DNA from: Clostridia bacterium | GTDB taxonomy: Bacteria; Bacillota_A; Clostridia; Christensenellales; Aristaeellaceae | Direction of reading: 5' to 3' | NCBI GenBank assembly: GCA_017397695.1 | Contig: JAFQIF010000013.1 | Span: forward strand, 1-41,728 | Length of the DNA stretch: 41,728 nucleotides | In this document: piece by piece, positions 34,684 through 41,728 of the stretch | Position numbering within the stretch: position 1 is the first letter of the stretch | How the letters are laid out: every line of letters begins with the position of its first letter | Notes under the pieces: generated by a model | Told to the model about the DNA's origin: nothing | The model's database searches: none | The model's input: only the letters and a program-made list of their open reading frames with translations | Translations under genes and position numbers: made by a program

Positions 34684-34725
34684 TGTGATTTTATCACGGA
34701 AAGAAAAGGAGCAATCGGGTATGAT
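34684..34725 (+). promoter_or_regulatory. Promoter with a Crp/Fnr-type box upstream of the SDR-thioredoxin pair
   Basis: TGTGATTTTATCACG (34684-34698) matches the box at 8202-8216, is followed by the same GAAAGAAA, and reaches TATGAT (34720-34725) at exactly the same distance. The box centre is about 41 bp before the predicted start, a class II activator position. Confidence 0.65.
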
Positions 34726-34754
34726 AAGGCCACAAAGAAACAGGAGGTGCTCAT

Positions 34755-35501
34755 ATGAGACTTAAGGATAAAGTGGCCATCATCACCGGCGGCAGCCGCG
34801 GCATTGGATTTGCGACCGCAGATAGATTTCTTACCGAAGGCGCGACCGTCATCCTGACGGCGAGCACGCAGGAATCGGCGGACAAGGCCGCAGCGAGCCT
34901 GAAAGAAAAGCACCCCGGCGCAACGGTTGCGGGAATCAGTCCCAACCTTGCCAGCCTGGAATCCGTGCGCAGCGCCTTCCGCGAGGCAACCGCGAAGTAC
35001 GGCTGTGTGGATATTCTGGTGAACAATGCGGGCGTATCGGAGAGCACGCCCTTCATGAATTATACAGAGGAAGACTTTGATCGGGTCATGGATCTCAACG
35101 TCAAGGGCGTGTTCAATGCTACGCGTGCGGCGAGTGAATGCATGGTGGCGCGCGGCAGCGGCGTGATCCTCTCTACCTCCTCGATGGTGAGCATCTACGG
35201 CCAGCCCAGCGGTATCGCCTACCCGGCGTCGAAGTTCGCTGTCAATGGGCTTACGGTTTCGCTGGCGCGCGAACTGGGGCCCAAGGGCATCCGCGTGAAT
35301 GCCGTTGCGCCGGGCATCACCGAGACCGACATGATGAAGGCGGTGCCTAAGGCGATGATTGACCCGCTGATTGCGCAGATTCCGCTGCGCCGCCTTGGAC
35401 AGCCGGAGGATATCGCCAACGCGTTCGTCTTCCTTGCCTCTGAAGAGGCGTCCTACATCACGGGTGTGGTGCTGAGTGTGGACGGCATGGCGCGGACCTG
35501 A
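34755..35501 (+). CDS. Short-chain dehydrogenase/reductase (FabG-like)
   Basis: This 248-residue cytoplasmic NAD(P)-dependent oxidoreductase has the nucleotide loop TGGSRGIG (11-18), NNAG (90-93), Asn115, and the catalytic Ser143, Tyr156 and Lys160 (SMVSIYGQPSGIAYPASK). It ends with the usual SYITGVVLSVDGM. FabG activity is possible, but no fatty-acid gene is near. Pairing with a thioredoxin and a Crp/Fnr-type promoter box suggests redox metabolism of another carbonyl substrate. The ATG at 34755 follows CAGGAGGTG. Confidence 0.9.
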   Translation: MRLKDKVAIITGGSRGIGFATADRFLTEGATVILTASTQESADKAAASLKEKHPGATVAGISPNLASLESVRSAFREATAKYGCVDILVNNAGVSESTPFMNYTEEDFDRVMDLNVKGVFNATRAASECMVARGSGVILSTSSMVSIYGQPSGIAYPASKFAVNGLTVSLARELGPKGIRVNAVAPGITETDMMKAVPKAMIDPLIAQIPLRRLGQPEDIANAFVFLASEEASYITGVVLSVDGMART

Positions 35502-35528
35502 TACAAGCACGAGGGGAGGCGCACAGCA

Positions 35529-35888
35529 ATGAAGGCAAGAGAGATGGACAGCGTAAGGCTGGAAGAGCTTCTGAAATCGGACAAGCCCGTTTTGGTGGAT
35601 TTCTGGGCGCCCTGGTGCACGTATTGCCGAAGGATCAGCGACGCATACGACAGGATTGCCGAACAGTATGGAGACAGGCTGCATGTGGTCAAGGTCAATA
35701 TCGATGACAACGAAGCACTGACCGTGCGGGAAAGCATCGAGGTGATTCCGACGCTGGTGCTCTATCAGAGCGGCAGGGCGCTGGGATCTATCGTCGCGCC
35801 GGAATCCAGGACGATGATTGAAACGTTCATTGGCGAGACGATGCACGAAGCGGCGCGCAGGGCGGATGAACCGGACACGGCATGGTGA
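35529..35888 (+). CDS. Thioredoxin
   Basis: This 119-residue thioredoxin fold has the active site WCTYC (Cys30 and Cys33) instead of the common WCGPC, and cis-Pro74 (VIPTLVLY). Thr-Tyr between the cysteines should change its redox potential or partner choice; this is inferred. The ATG at 35529 follows GGGGAGGCG, 27 nt after the SDR gene, so the two are co-transcribed. There is no signal peptide, so it is cytoplasmic. Confidence 0.9.
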   Translation: MKAREMDSVRLEELLKSDKPVLVDFWAPWCTYCRRISDAYDRIAEQYGDRLHVVKVNIDDNEALTVRESIEVIPTLVLYQSGRALGSIVAPESRTMIETFIGETMHEAARRADEPDTAW

Positions 35889-35994
35889 TCATCAGCGGCT
35901 ATACCGCGGCGCTGCAGCCCAGCTGAAGCGCCAGGCGCGATTGCCATGTGCCACACAGCGGAATATCTCACGCGGACGAAATAAACAGACAGAC

Positions 35995-36034
35995 AACAGC
36001 CCCGATTTGAACAGTCAAATCGGGGCTGTTTTTT
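35995..36034. terminator. Terminator between thioredoxin and Crp/Fnr genes
   Basis: A perfect 16-bp stem (35995-36010 with 36015-36030), loop ACAG, is followed by TTTT. It serves convergent genes. The 106 nt before it hold no supported gene. Confidence 0.92.
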
Positions 36035-36043
36035 GCGCGGATA

Positions 36044-36700
36044 TTAATCGAGGATCAGCGCGGCGAGTTTCTTTTCGCTTGTGATTTCCACGGAGCCGCG
36101 GGTGAGCCGTACCATACCTTCGCTCTGGAAATAGCGAAGCATGCGGGTGACAACCTCGCGCGCTGTGCCCATATGGTTGGCAATCTTGTCATGCGTGATG
36201 ACCAGGTTGGCCGTACCTTCCAGATTGCTCTCTTCCAGAAGGAACTTGGCCAGGCGCTCGTCAAATTTCTTCCACATGATCTGCTCCATCAGCCACATCA
36301 GCTCGGAGAAGTGATTGGCGATCAGGTCGCAGGAATAGCTGGCCACGGGCAGGGATTCGTCCATCAGGTTTCGATACAGGCAGGCGGGCACGATGATTAG
36401 CTCACTGTCCTTTTCTGCGGAGATGAAGATGTCAAACTGCATGTTCGGCATCACGCAGGATGCGGAAAACAGACAGACGTCCCACTCGAAAAAGCGGCAG
36501 ATGGTAACTTCGCGCCCCTCTTCGGAGAGCATATACGCCCGCAGCTGACCGTTCGTTACCAGAATGAGACCCATACACTCCGGGCTGCCATCATGCAGGA
36601 TGGTGCCGGCTCTGACCTTGCGGACCTCGCTGACCGAGGCAATGCGCTCCTGCTGGTCGGGGGTCAGCCGGTTCCAGATGGGAAGAGCTTGTAGATTCAT
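36044..36700 (-). CDS. Crp/Fnr-family transcriptional regulator
   Basis: This 218-residue regulator has an N-terminal cyclic-nucleotide-binding-like beta-barrel (about 10-115), a long dimer helix (about 120-157) and a C-terminal winged HTH (ITHDKIANHMGTAREVVTRM). Arg181, Glu182 and Arg186 of the recognition helix line up with the TGTGA-reading Arg180, Glu181 and Arg185 of E. coli CRP. The cAMP-binding RxS pocket is not evident and no Fnr-type cysteine cluster is seen, so its signal is unknown. The ATG at 36700 follows AAGGAGG. It is 29 nt behind the GH43 gene. Boxes at 8202 and 34684 are candidate targets. Confidence 0.9.
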   Translation of the reverse strand: MNLQALPIWNRLTPDQQERIASVSEVRKVRAGTILHDGSPECMGLILVTNGQLRAYMLSEEGREVTICRFFEWDVCLFSASCVMPNMQFDIFISAEKDSELIIVPACLYRNLMDESLPVASYSCDLIANHFSELMWLMEQIMWKKFDERLAKFLLEESNLEGTANLVITHDKIANHMGTAREVVTRMLRYFQSEGMVRLTRGSVEITSEKKLAALILD

Positions 36701-36729
36701 TAAATCGCCTCCTTGATGGAAAAGGGAGA

Positions 36730-37698
36730 TTAGTCCTGATAAAGCTGATTATCCAGGCTGAAGACGGGCATGCCGTTCTTCCAGTCGATTTTCATGATGA
36801 AACAGTGGCGATTGGGATCGTAGAGCGGATCGCCGATGATTTCGTCATACGGACGGGCATGATAAGCCATGTAGTCCGCACCGTCATCACCCTTGAAGAA
36901 GGAATTATGGCCCGGGCCGAAAATGCCCTTCTGCTCATCGGTGCCAAAGACCGGAATATTGGACTTGTGCCAGACAGAGATGTCCATCAGGTCGGCGTTC
37001 TCGTCCGCCCACAGAAGGCCGATGCAGTAGGCCGGGCTGGTGTCGCTGGCGGAATAGGCGACAAAGATTTTGCCCTCGCCGCGCAGGATTGCCGGGCCTT
37101 CGTTCACCCAGAACTCGTGGCGCTCCCAGGCGTAGGTCGGGGAAGAGAGCAGCATCTGCGGGGTCGCCATGGTCAGGGCATCCGACAACTCGGCGATGTA
37201 GAGGTTGGAGATCTTCCTGCCGACGCTGACCTTCTCTGCCCAGATGCAGTAGCGGCGTCCACATTGCTCAAAGGTGGTCATATCGAGAGAGAAATCCTGG
37301 AAGGAGAAGCCTTCCTGTGCGGCGAGCATGCCGCATTCCTCCCAGCTGTCGCTGACGGGATCGCTGCCGGTGCAGCGCAGCACATACGGGCGAAGCGCCC
37401 AGATGTCGTCCTTGCGGCTGGCAGCATAGTAGATATACCATACGCCGTCGATGCGGTGCAGCTCCGGCGCCCAGATATGCTGGCTCATGATGCCCTCTTC
37501 GTGGCAGTGCCAGATTTCCTTTTCCTTAGCGATACGCAGGCCCTCGAGCGTATCTGCGCGGCGGATGATGATGCCGTCGTATGCGGGGACAGAGCCGGTG
37601 AAATAGTACACGCCATCCTCGTGCAGGATATAGGGATCTGCGCGCTGGGCGATAAAGGGCGTATTGTACGGGGTTTTGATGTAGTTATGCTGATTCAT
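36730..37698 (-). CDS. GH43-family glycosidase, probable alpha-L-arabinofuranosidase
   Basis: This 322-residue five-bladed beta-propeller enzyme has the three GH43 carboxylates: base Asp21 (AQRADPYI), pKa-modulating Asp139 (FSLDMTTF) and acid Glu200 (WVNEGPAIL). WAPELH near 77 and GPGHNSFF near 263 are further family motifs. There is no signal peptide. Placement behind araB and araM favours arabinosyl substrates over xylosides, although GH43 covers both. The ATG at 37698 follows GAGGAA, 24 nt after the araM stop. Confidence 0.88.
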   Translation of the reverse strand: MNQHNYIKTPYNTPFIAQRADPYILHEDGVYYFTGSVPAYDGIIIRRADTLEGLRIAKEKEIWHCHEEGIMSQHIWAPELHRIDGVWYIYYAASRKDDIWALRPYVLRCTGSDPVSDSWEECGMLAAQEGFSFQDFSLDMTTFEQCGRRYCIWAEKVSVGRKISNLYIAELSDALTMATPQMLLSSPTYAWERHEFWVNEGPAILRGEGKIFVAYSASDTSPAYCIGLLWADENADLMDISVWHKSNIPVFGTDEQKGIFGPGHNSFFKGDDGADYMAYHARPYDEIIGDPLYDPNRHCFIMKIDWKNGMPVFSLDNQLYQD

Positions 37699-37722
37699 AG
37701 TCGTTCCTCACATATGGGTGCA

Positions 37723-39063
37723 TCACAGGGTCATGTCGTAGAGCAGTCCCAGATCCCAGAGCATGGAGCTGGTCAGATATTTGTTGCGGGTGTTGCGCGC
37801 ATAGTGGAATGCGTCATTTGTATCCTGGTTATTGATGGCGATATCGGCGGGCGCCATCGGCGCTTCAACTTCGCGCATAAGCGCGACGATCTTCGCGGTT
37901 TCGGGCAGTTCCTCACGGATAATTCTCTGGATATCGTCCCAATGGGCGATGATGCGCTCCAGACGCGCCGCGTGAGCGGTTTTGTCGTTGTTGTGCAGGA
38001 TTTCGTATTCCTGGCGGATGAGCTCTTCGCCGGCGGAGCCGAAGATGCGGCGCATTTCCACTTCCCACTTGTCCGTATCAAAGTTCTGCACGAAGGCGAG
38101 TGCCTTCTCCTTGTCCGGGGTCATGGTGCGGATATGATCGTAAACCTGCAGGCCCAGCAGCGTACCCACGCCGACCTGAATGCCGTGCAGCTCATAGGGC
38201 ACGCTGCGCTCAAGGGCCATCATTTCCCAAAGATGGCTGAAATATTGCTCCAGACCGCTGGCCGGGCGGGAGCTGCCCGCGTAGCTCATGGCGATGCCGG
38301 AGAGGACGAGGCCCTCGACCGTCGCCTGCACGGCTGCGGGCTCGCGCCTGCGAAGGCCGGGTGCATTTGCGACGATCTTATCCACCGAGGCGCGCATGAG
38401 GGCGGCGACGTTCTCGCAGCGGTACTCGCCATTGATCAATTCCACGATGCGCCACTCGCACAGGCCGATGTACTTGGCCAGCATGTCGCCAAGACCCGCA
38501 TGCAGCATGCGCATGGGCGCGTCCTTGATGATATCGATATCGCAGATGATGGCGGCGGGGCAGGCGTTGATCAGGGAGACCTTACAGCCGTTTATGACCA
38601 TGGAGGAGGAGCTGGAGGCGTAGCCGTCCATCGACGGTGCAGTGCCCACGATCATCTGCTTGCGGCCTACGGCGTGCGCGAGCACCTTGCAGCTGTCGTT
38701 GATCACGCCGGAGCCGATACCCAGCACGCAGTCGCACTTGGGATCAAAGGCGAGCACCATGGAACCCATGGCGTGCTCGTCCGGCTCAACCTGCTCCATC
38801 GGGAAGCAGAAGAAGGTATATTCGATATCCGCCGCATCCAGTACGGGTTTGACCTTGTCCCATGCGGCTTTTTTCGTGTTCACGTCGCAGACGATGAAGG
38901 GACGCTTGACGCCCATGGCGGCAAGGCCCTCGGGAATAGACGAAACAGCGCCGGAGCCGATCTTGATATAGTCCATGTCCATCTGATGATGGCGGCCGCA
39001 GGCACAGTCATAGCCCTTGGGATCGATGAGCGCCTCGATGGACGCTTCGCAGAATCGAATCAT
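37723..39063 (-). CDS. araM: sn-Glycerol-1-phosphate dehydrogenase (AraM/EgsA-like)
   Basis: This 446-residue NAD(P)-linked iron-alcohol-dehydrogenase-fold enzyme reduces dihydroxyacetone phosphate to sn-glycerol 1-phosphate. The motifs are GSGVINDSCKVLAHAVGR and GTAPSMDGYASSSSSMV (cofactor and active-site loop), HAGLGDMLAKYI, and ELHGIQVGVGTLL near the metal ligands. The ATG at 39063 is chosen because AGGAGG (39070-39075) is 6 nt upstream; the ATG at 39067-39069 abuts it. In B. subtilis araM sits in the arabinose operon next to arabinose genes, as here. A 288-nt structured gap separates it from araB. Confidence 0.9.
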   Translation of the reverse strand: MIRFCEASIEALIDPKGYDCACGRHHQMDMDYIKIGSGAVSSIPEGLAAMGVKRPFIVCDVNTKKAAWDKVKPVLDAADIEYTFFCFPMEQVEPDEHAMGSMVLAFDPKCDCVLGIGSGVINDSCKVLAHAVGRKQMIVGTAPSMDGYASSSSSMVINGCKVSLINACPAAIICDIDIIKDAPMRMLHAGLGDMLAKYIGLCEWRIVELINGEYRCENVAALMRASVDKIVANAPGLRRREPAAVQATVEGLVLSGIAMSYAGSSRPASGLEQYFSHLWEMMALERSVPYELHGIQVGVGTLLGLQVYDHIRTMTPDKEKALAFVQNFDTDKWEVEMRRIFGSAGEELIRQEYEILHNNDKTAHAARLERIIAHWDDIQRIIREELPETAKIVALMREVEAPMAPADIAINNQDTNDAFHYARNTRNKYLTSSMLWDLGLLYDMTL

Positions 39064-39075
39064 ACTCATCCTCCT

Positions 39076-39351
39076 AATATCCAATGTATCTTAAAACTGC
39101 GCGAAGTGAAGAAGGGACTAGAGCCTGCCGCGCCCAGTGGGATCGGAATCTCGCGCGCCCGGTGGGCGAAACAGCGAGATGGAGATCGGAACTGTAAGGG
39201 AGCGCTTGAGCGACCATTACTGTTCCCGGACCGAAACAGGCAGGCGGAACGTCGGGAATCGCAAGGAGCGATGGTACATCGCGACTATGCGAATTTCCCG
39301 GGCGGTTATTGCTTGGGGTCGAGGGTTTATCAGTCGGCAGCCCAACGTTCC
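39076..39351 (-). ncRNA. Highly structured intercistronic region between araB and araM
   Basis: This unusually long within-operon gap (39064-39351) carries three strong stem-loops in the transcribed (minus) sense. GGGAA-CGC-GCGATG pairs with CATCGC-GCG-TTCCC (about 39255-39299). CTGTTTC pairs with GGAACAG (about 39220-39239). ATCTCGC with inner CGCCC pairs with GGGCG and GCGAGAT (about 39148-39180). TTCCGATC flanks the last hairpin on both sides. A 93-codon frame crosses it from a TTG, but it has no ribosome site and no recognisable protein, so it was not called. The class of element is unknown. Confidence 0.4.
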
Positions 39352-41013
39352 TCAATCGTCTTTTCGTGCATCGGAGCGAATCTTCTTCAATCGCTTCATC
39401 ACGTCGTTTTCGCCGCGGCCGAAGTAATCGTGAAGCAGTTTGTATTCTGCATACAGCGCATGATAGACGGCGGCATTTTTCTCTTTGGGCGCATAGACCC
39501 GCAGTACCGGCGCGCCCATGGTACGGATCGCCTGCTCAAAGCTGGGATAAGCACCGGCGGCAACTGCGCCCATGATTGCGCTGCCCAGCGCGCCGCCCTG
39601 CTCGCAGTCCACCACGCGCACAGGCACGCCGAGCACATCGGCGTAGATCTGCATGACCATGGCGTTTTTCTGGCTGATGCCGCCCAGCGCATAGACCTCG
39701 TCGATCACAGCGCCGTGCGCTTTGTAGTTTTCAACCACCACGCGCATGCCGTAGGCCGTGCCCTCCACCAGCGCGCGATAGATTTCCTCGGGCCTGGTCT
39801 GCAGCGTCATCCCCAGCATCATGCCGGTCAGGTCGACGTCCACAAGAATGGAGCGGTTGCCATTCCACCAGTCCAGCGCCAGCAGGCCGCTTTCGCCGGG
39901 GGCGAGGCGCTCGGCCAGGCTGGTCAGATAGGCGTGGATGTTCATGCCCTGCTCGCGCGCGGCCTTGTGATAATCCTCCGGCACGAAGCGCGAGGTCATC
40001 CATGCGTAGTGATCGCCTACGCAGCTCTGACCGGATTCGTAGCCCCAGAAGCCGGGGATAATGCCGTCCTCCACACTGCCGCAGATGCCCGGAACGGGCA
40101 GGCGCTTGGTATCCAGCAGCATATGGCAGGTGGATGTGCCGATGATCGCCAGCATCTGGCCCGGGCGCGTGATGCCCGCCGCCATCACGGCGACATGCGC
40201 GTCCACGCCGCCTGTGGCAATGGCGATGCCCGGCGTGAGGCCGAAACGTGCGGCCATCTCCTGTGTGAGACCGCCTACGCGCGTGCCGATGGGCACGACG
40301 CTCGCCCAAAGCTTATCGCTGACAACATGGCGCAGGCGCTCATCCAGCGCAGCGAAGTATTCCTCGTCCGGATATCCGCGCTGCTTATCGTACATGCACT
40401 TGTAGCCCGCACAGCAGCTGTCCTGCATCCATACGCCGCACAGCTGCCAGACGATCCAGTCCGTCGCCTCGACCCAGCAGTCCATCGCGGCGTAGACGTC
40501 CGGCGCTTCGCGCAGCACCTGCCAGAGCTTGGGCAGCGACCATTCGCTGGAGACCTTGCCGCCGTAGGACGGAAGCCACCATTCGCCGCGTCCCTGAGCC
40601 ACACGGGTCATGGCGCTCGCTTCGTCCTGTGCGGCATGATGCTTCCAGAGCTTGACGTAGGCATGCGGATTGCGCTCGTATTCGGGCAGAAAGCACAGCG
40701 GCGTGCCGTCTTTTTTGCAGGGCATAGCAGTAGAAGCGGTTACGTCCAGGCCGATGCCGATCACATCGGCGGGATTTATGCCAGATTCGTGCAGGATGAT
40801 GGGCAGGGTATGATCGAGCACGTCCAGATAATCCCGGGGATGCTGCAGCGCCCAGTCGGGCGCAAGCGCCGTGCCGCAGGGCAGCGCTGTATCCATGACC
40901 GCATGAGGGTAATCATAAACGGCGGAAGAAAGCACATGGCCGTTTGCAGCGTCGACCAGTGACGCACGGCCGGACAATGTGCCGTAATCGATGCCAATGA
41001 CGTACTTGCTCAT
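39352..41013 (-). CDS. araB: Ribulokinase, FGGY family
   Basis: This 553-residue kinase phosphorylates L-ribulose (from arabinose) to ribulose 5-phosphate. The N-terminal ATPase fold begins VIGIDYGTLSGRASLVDAAN. IGLDVTASTAMP, IGTSTCHML and ALDWWNGNRS are ribulokinase-type motifs, and the FGGY C-terminal signature YALGGISQKNAMVMQIYADV lies near residue 430. The ATG at 41013 has AGGTGATGG upstream. No araA (isomerase) or araD (epimerase) is in the window. It heads the araB-araM-GH43-crp/fnr group and probably supplies the sink for arabinose released by AbfA. Confidence 0.94.
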   Translation of the reverse strand: MSKYVIGIDYGTLSGRASLVDAANGHVLSSAVYDYPHAVMDTALPCGTALAPDWALQHPRDYLDVLDHTLPIILHESGINPADVIGIGLDVTASTAMPCKKDGTPLCFLPEYERNPHAYVKLWKHHAAQDEASAMTRVAQGRGEWWLPSYGGKVSSEWSLPKLWQVLREAPDVYAAMDCWVEATDWIVWQLCGVWMQDSCCAGYKCMYDKQRGYPDEEYFAALDERLRHVVSDKLWASVVPIGTRVGGLTQEMAARFGLTPGIAIATGGVDAHVAVMAAGITRPGQMLAIIGTSTCHMLLDTKRLPVPGICGSVEDGIIPGFWGYESGQSCVGDHYAWMTSRFVPEDYHKAAREQGMNIHAYLTSLAERLAPGESGLLALDWWNGNRSILVDVDLTGMMLGMTLQTRPEEIYRALVEGTAYGMRVVVENYKAHGAVIDEVYALGGISQKNAMVMQIYADVLGVPVRVVDCEQGGALGSAIMGAVAAGAYPSFEQAIRTMGAPVLRVYAPKEKNAAVYHALYAEYKLLHDYFGRGENDVMKRLKKIRSDARKDD

Positions 41014-41045
41014 ATACCATCACCTGTCCATATTTTTCTATGATC

Positions 41046-41090
41046 ATCATATCATCAAACGCATGTGAAAGCAAATAAAATGAAACGCAT
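41046..41090 (-). promoter_or_regulatory. Promoter of araB with repeated AAACGCAT elements
   Basis: Minus-strand TTGCTT (41069-41074) and TATGAT (41046-41051) are 17 bp apart. AAACGCAT occurs in the spacer (41057-41064) and again 26 bp away (41083-41090), both in plus-strand orientation. A repressor bound at the first copy would block polymerase. Confidence 0.62.
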
Positions 41091-41113
41091 AAAGTGGATT
41101 ATCGACAAAGAAA

Positions 41114-41142
41114 GCGGCCTGCATCATCGTGATGCAGGCCGC
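41114..41142 (-). terminator. Terminator of pgi
   Basis: A perfect 13-bp stem (41114-41126 with 41130-41142) with a 3-nt loop is followed, in the minus-strand direction, by TTTCTTTG. It lies 29 nt beyond the pgi stop. Confidence 0.82.
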
Positions 41143-41171
41143 AGGGAAGCATATCGTCTTTGGTGTGGAAA

Positions 41172-41728
41172 TCAGATACCCAGCAGATCGCTGTAGACCT
41201 TGAGCGCGCCGTCGGTTTCATGGGCGAGCACGCGCTTGGCGAGTACCTTACCCAGCTGCACGCCTTCCTGGTCAAAGCTGTTCACGTTCCACGCAAAGCC
41301 CTGGAACATGACCTTGTTTTCGAAGTGGGCAAGCAGCGCGCCCAGCGCTTTCGGGGTCAGTTTTTCGCCGATGATGATGCTGGAGGGACGGCCGCCGGCG
41401 AAGTTCTTGTTCAGGTCGTCATCCTGCTTGCCGCAGGCGAAGGCCATGATCTGCGCGGCGACGTTGGCGCAGAGCTTCTGCTGGCTGGTGCTGCCCTGGA
41501 TGACCACGTCGGAGCCCATCTGGCTATTGCGGAAGCCGACGAACTGCAGCGGCATGACGTCGGTACCCTGATGGAGCAGCTGATAGAAGGAGTGCGGGCC
41601 GTTGGTACCCGGCTCGCCGAAGATGACCGGACCGGTGACGTAATCGACCGGCTCGCCGAAGCGGTTGACATGCTTGCCGTTGGACTCCATGTCGAGCTGC
41701 TGCAGGTGCGCAGGGAAGCGGCTGAGCG
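41172..41728 (-). CDS. pgi: Glucose-6-phosphate isomerase, C-terminal part
   Basis: The gene enters from beyond the window edge; about 184 codons of its 3' part are present. MESNGK, the second phosphoglucose isomerase signature GEPGTNGPHSFYQLLHQG, and a C-terminal FDQEGVQLGKVLAKRVL with the catalytic lysine region identify it. It interconverts glucose 6-phosphate and fructose 6-phosphate in the cytoplasm. Gln in the usual GTNGQHS is Pro here. An internal ATG at 41690 is part of MESNGK, not a start. Confidence 0.95.
   Translation of the reverse strand, partial: LSRFPAHLQQLDMESNGKHVNRFGEPVDYVTGPVIFGEPGTNGPHSFYQLLHQGTDVMPLQFVGFRNSQMGSDVVIQGSTSQQKLCANVAAQIMAFACGKQDDDLNKNFAGGRPSSIIIGEKLTPKALGALLAHFENKVMFQGFAWNVNSFDQEGVQLGKVLAKRVLAHETDGALKVYSDLLGI

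Noticed and set aside
39074..39355. 93-codon minus-strand frame in the araB-araM gap
   Set aside because: It would start at TTG without a ribosome site, and the stretch is dominated by stem-loops; a structured RNA fits better.
36805..40962. Very long open frame on the plus strand, opposite GH43, araM and araB
   Set aside because: It is antisense to three well-recognised genes with intact motifs, its translation shows no known domain, and GC-rich genes often leave such open opposite frames.

Overview
The window looks like chromosome of an anaerobic, fermentative Clostridia-type Firmicute. The GC content is fairly high, ribosome binding sites are strong AGGAGG types, and promoters are of the TTGACA-N17-TATAAT class. 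There are LacI regulators, three CUT1 sugar ABC transporters encoded without their own ATPases, a pyrophosphate-dependent phosphofructokinase and many cytoplasmic glycoside hydrolases. A Christensenellales-like gut or rumen bacterium is plausible, but this is inference only. No phage, IS element, CRISPR array, rRNA or tRNA was seen.

Layout. 1-422: 3' part of a PPi-phosphofructokinase (minus). 697-1914: a lone trpB. 2104-8084: a LacI regulator divergent from an arabino-oligosaccharide locus (binding protein, two permeases, GH51 arabinofuranosidase), with a perfect 16-bp palindrome just downstream of the promoter. 8285-9151: a nitroreductase-like protein. 9339-21272: a uronic-acid glycan locus. 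Beta-glucuronidase and a LacI regulator lie on the minus strand. Divergently, on the plus strand, lie a binding protein, two permeases, a heparinase II/III-type lyase, a DUF2264 protein, an unsaturated glucuronyl hydrolase and a discoidin-like protein. Two LacI-type operators sit between the two arms. 21355-23710: a LysR regulator divergent from brnQ. 23776-26460: a large GH2-like hydrolase. 26693-27331: a YczE/YitT-type membrane protein. 27697-34606: an Ugp-like operon (binding protein, two permeases with unusual N-terminal extensions, a secreted metallo-beta-lactamase-fold hydrolase, a glycerophosphodiester phosphodiesterase, and a small ACT-like protein followed by a decayed tail). 34755-35888: an SDR oxidoreductase plus thioredoxin. 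36044-41013 (minus): araB, araM, a GH43 enzyme and a Crp/Fnr regulator. 41172-end: pgi (partial).

How it fits together. The enzymes of the arabinan and uronate loci lack signal peptides, so the cell appears to import oligosaccharides and finish breaking them down inside. Arabinose enters through araB. Uronides are released by a lyase, an unsaturated glucuronyl hydrolase and a glucuronidase. The Ugp-like operon points to scavenging of glycerophosphodiesters, with a possible extracellular MBL hydrolase acting first and cytosolic GDPD last.

The most novel points are four. (1) Both Ugp-like permeases have large N-terminal fusions, one with an extracytoplasmic beta-sandwich-like domain. (2) Two promoters carry matching TGTGA-N5-TCAC boxes at an identical class II spacing and may be targets of the Crp/Fnr protein encoded here. 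(3) The araB-araM gap is a strongly structured stretch of about 270 nt. (4) The whole uronate pathway appears cytoplasmic. All functional calls come from reading sequence; none was checked against a database.
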